A stretch of DNA of 5,513 nt from Chloroflexota bacterium (lineage in GTDB: Bacteria > Chloroflexota > Dehalococcoidia > SZUA-161 > SpSt-899). The translations under genes and the position numbers were made by a program. Under the pieces are notes generated by a model. It saw only the letters and a program-made list of their open reading frames with translations. It was not told the DNA's origin and did no database searches. The stretch is from the NCBI GenBank assembly GCA_018657655.1, contig JABHWQ010000028.1, forward strand, positions 1 through 5,513. The letters are read 5' to 3'. This document shows positions 4,474-5,513 of the stretch, piece after piece. The number at the start of each line of letters is the position of its first letter. The stretch's first letter is position 1.

Positions 4474-5513
4474 CAATCGGAAGTCAAACCTTTCTTGAAA
4501 GTGCCGACAAGCGTATCGATTCTCTCTTTCTTGTCTGGATCAGCGAGACTATTCGAATTGCCAATAAGACAACCGGTCGATTCCATAATAGTCTCGATAA
4601 TCTTTAGCTTGTTCTTCGCCAACGTCGCACCGGTCTCTGTATTTTCGATGAGCACATCAGCATCTTCAGGCAAGAACGCCTCAGTTGCCCCCCAAGAAGG
4701 AATCACCTTATATGGAGAAAGGTGATTATCCCTAGCATATTTATCAGCGATATTAGTGTATTCTGTTGCAATACGCAATACCGGAATTTGTCCGGATATT
4801 AACAAATGCCTCAAATCATTGGTGTTTTCCACCGGCAGATCGTTATGCACAACAGCAACAATCCTGACACGACCAAATCCCAGATCAATTAACTCCTCAA
4901 CGGGGCTCGATGGAAACTGATACATCTGGTCCCTCAGCCAGTCCCGACCGGTTATTGCCAGATCGAAATTGCCATTTGCCACCTGAAGAGGCATGTCCTG
5001 CGGCCTGATAACCTTTACTTGTGCCCCATCGAAAAGAAGACGTGGTCTTCGAGTAGGTGGAGGTTGTCGATAGCCCTTTATTCTCAGACCGGCCGTTTTC
5101 ATAAATTTACTTGTGTGGCTTTGTTGATGTCCATCAGCAAGGGCTAAGGTGACTACTCCATCCTCAAAAACGGATGACTCAAACTCTTCTTCCGGTTCGA
5201 TTTCTGAAATCGATAATTCCGCTTCTGATCCCCTTCCCGGATCAGTTTTATAAAACAGCTCCAGCATAGAACTCAGGTCTTTCTGCTCCAAGCTCGCTCT
5301 GTTGGCAATAAGCCATGCATTACCTGCCAGAAGTTTTGCTATGGGGATGAGGTTCTTTTCGATTAGATCGTCCGGGGATGAGGCCGATACAACAGCCAAA
5401 TCGGCATGTTCGGGAGGATACGCATCCGTAGCTCCCCAAACAGGTAAGACCTTGAATCTCCTCAACCGAAGTTTCAGCGCAAAAGCTTCGGCCAGGTTAG
5501 GATATTCGCTGAC
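4473..5513 (-). CDS. hisG: Tandem-domain ATP phosphoribosyltransferase (HisG), 5' end outside window
   Basis: 346 C-terminal residues of a HisG protein, open to the right edge. HisG joins ATP and PRPP in the first step of histidine synthesis. Two HisG modules are visible. Visible residues 1-89 are the end of a first module (SEYPNLAEAFALKL, FKVLPVWGATDAYPPEHADL, LIANRASLEQKDL). An acidic linker follows at 90-118 (SEAELSISEIEPEEEFESS). Residues 120-346 form a complete second module: VTLALADGHQQ, KVIRPQDMPLQVANGNFDLA, ITGRDWL, ELIDLGFGRVRIVAVV, TEYTNIADKYA, KVIPSWGATEAFLPEDADVL and LIGNSNSL. The PRPP-binding loop is kept in module 2 (ENTETGATL, 290-298) but altered in module 1 (VVSASSPDDL, about 41-50). 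Module 2 has LADGHQQ where ordinary HisG has LPKGR. Activity may thus depend on both modules. Neither the HisZ-type synthetase fold nor the usual C-terminal regulatory domain is seen. It overlaps hisD signals and is the upstream gene of the hisG-hisD unit. Confidence 0.9.
   Translation of the reverse strand, partial: VSEYPNLAEAFALKLRLRRFKVLPVWGATDAYPPEHADLAVVSASSPDDLIEKNLIPIAKLLAGNAWLIANRASLEQKDLSSMLELFYKTDPGRGSEAELSISEIEPEEEFESSVFEDGVVTLALADGHQQSHTSKFMKTAGLRIKGYRQPPPTRRPRLLFDGAQVKVIRPQDMPLQVANGNFDLAITGRDWLRDQMYQFPSSPVEELIDLGFGRVRIVAVVHNDLPVENTNDLRHLLISGQIPVLRIATEYTNIADKYARDNHLSPYKVIPSWGATEAFLPEDADVLIENTETGATLAKNKLKIIETIMESTGCLIGNSNSLADPDKKERIDTLVGTFKKGLTSD

Noticed and set aside
1..5513. A new defence, mobile or RNA-based system
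   Set aside because: No transposase, integrase, terminal repeats, CRISPR repeats, tRNA/rRNA or effector domains are visible; the genes are histidine biosynthesis and a known membrane module.

Overview
The window reads as a chromosomal segment of a mid-GC bacterium. Every recognisable gene lies on the minus strand. The nature of the fused HisG and the general gene style suggest Chloroflexota, perhaps Dehalococcoidia. That assignment is an inference from remembered family features and no marker gene supports it.

Right part (3132-5513): a two-gene histidine biosynthesis unit, transcribed right to left. It begins with the C-terminal part of an unusual HisG (ATP phosphoribosyltransferase) that runs off the right edge. 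This protein contains two HisG-type modules in tandem. After 12 bases comes a complete hisD (histidinol dehydrogenase) with all expected zinc and catalytic residues. No further his gene follows hisD, so the first and last-step enzymes are paired and any other his genes lie upstream or elsewhere.

Middle (1583-3082): an NfeD-like membrane protein and a stomatin/QmcA-type SPFH protein form a tight bicistron with a 2-base gap. A good sigma-70-type promoter lies just downstream of hisD. The NfeD-like gene most likely starts at a TTG preceded by a near-perfect Shine-Dalgarno sequence. The pair is a known kind of membrane-organising module: the SPFH protein oligomerises through a coiled coil built here from four 11-residue repeats, and NfeD is its membrane partner with an OB-fold. 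An AT-rich inverted repeat starts at the SPFH stop codon.

Left of that (848-1363): a small protein of unknown function with one clear and one likely membrane helix. It has its own strong ribosome binding site, and nested inverted repeats lie in its leader. The leftmost ~850 bases are a decaying zone. A GyrI-like (AraC/MerR effector-binding-type) gene at 330-732 is broken by several indels and an internal deletion. A further coding-like fragment at the left edge, plus strand, could not be identified. I see no RNA genes, CRISPR arrays, insertion sequences or phage genes.
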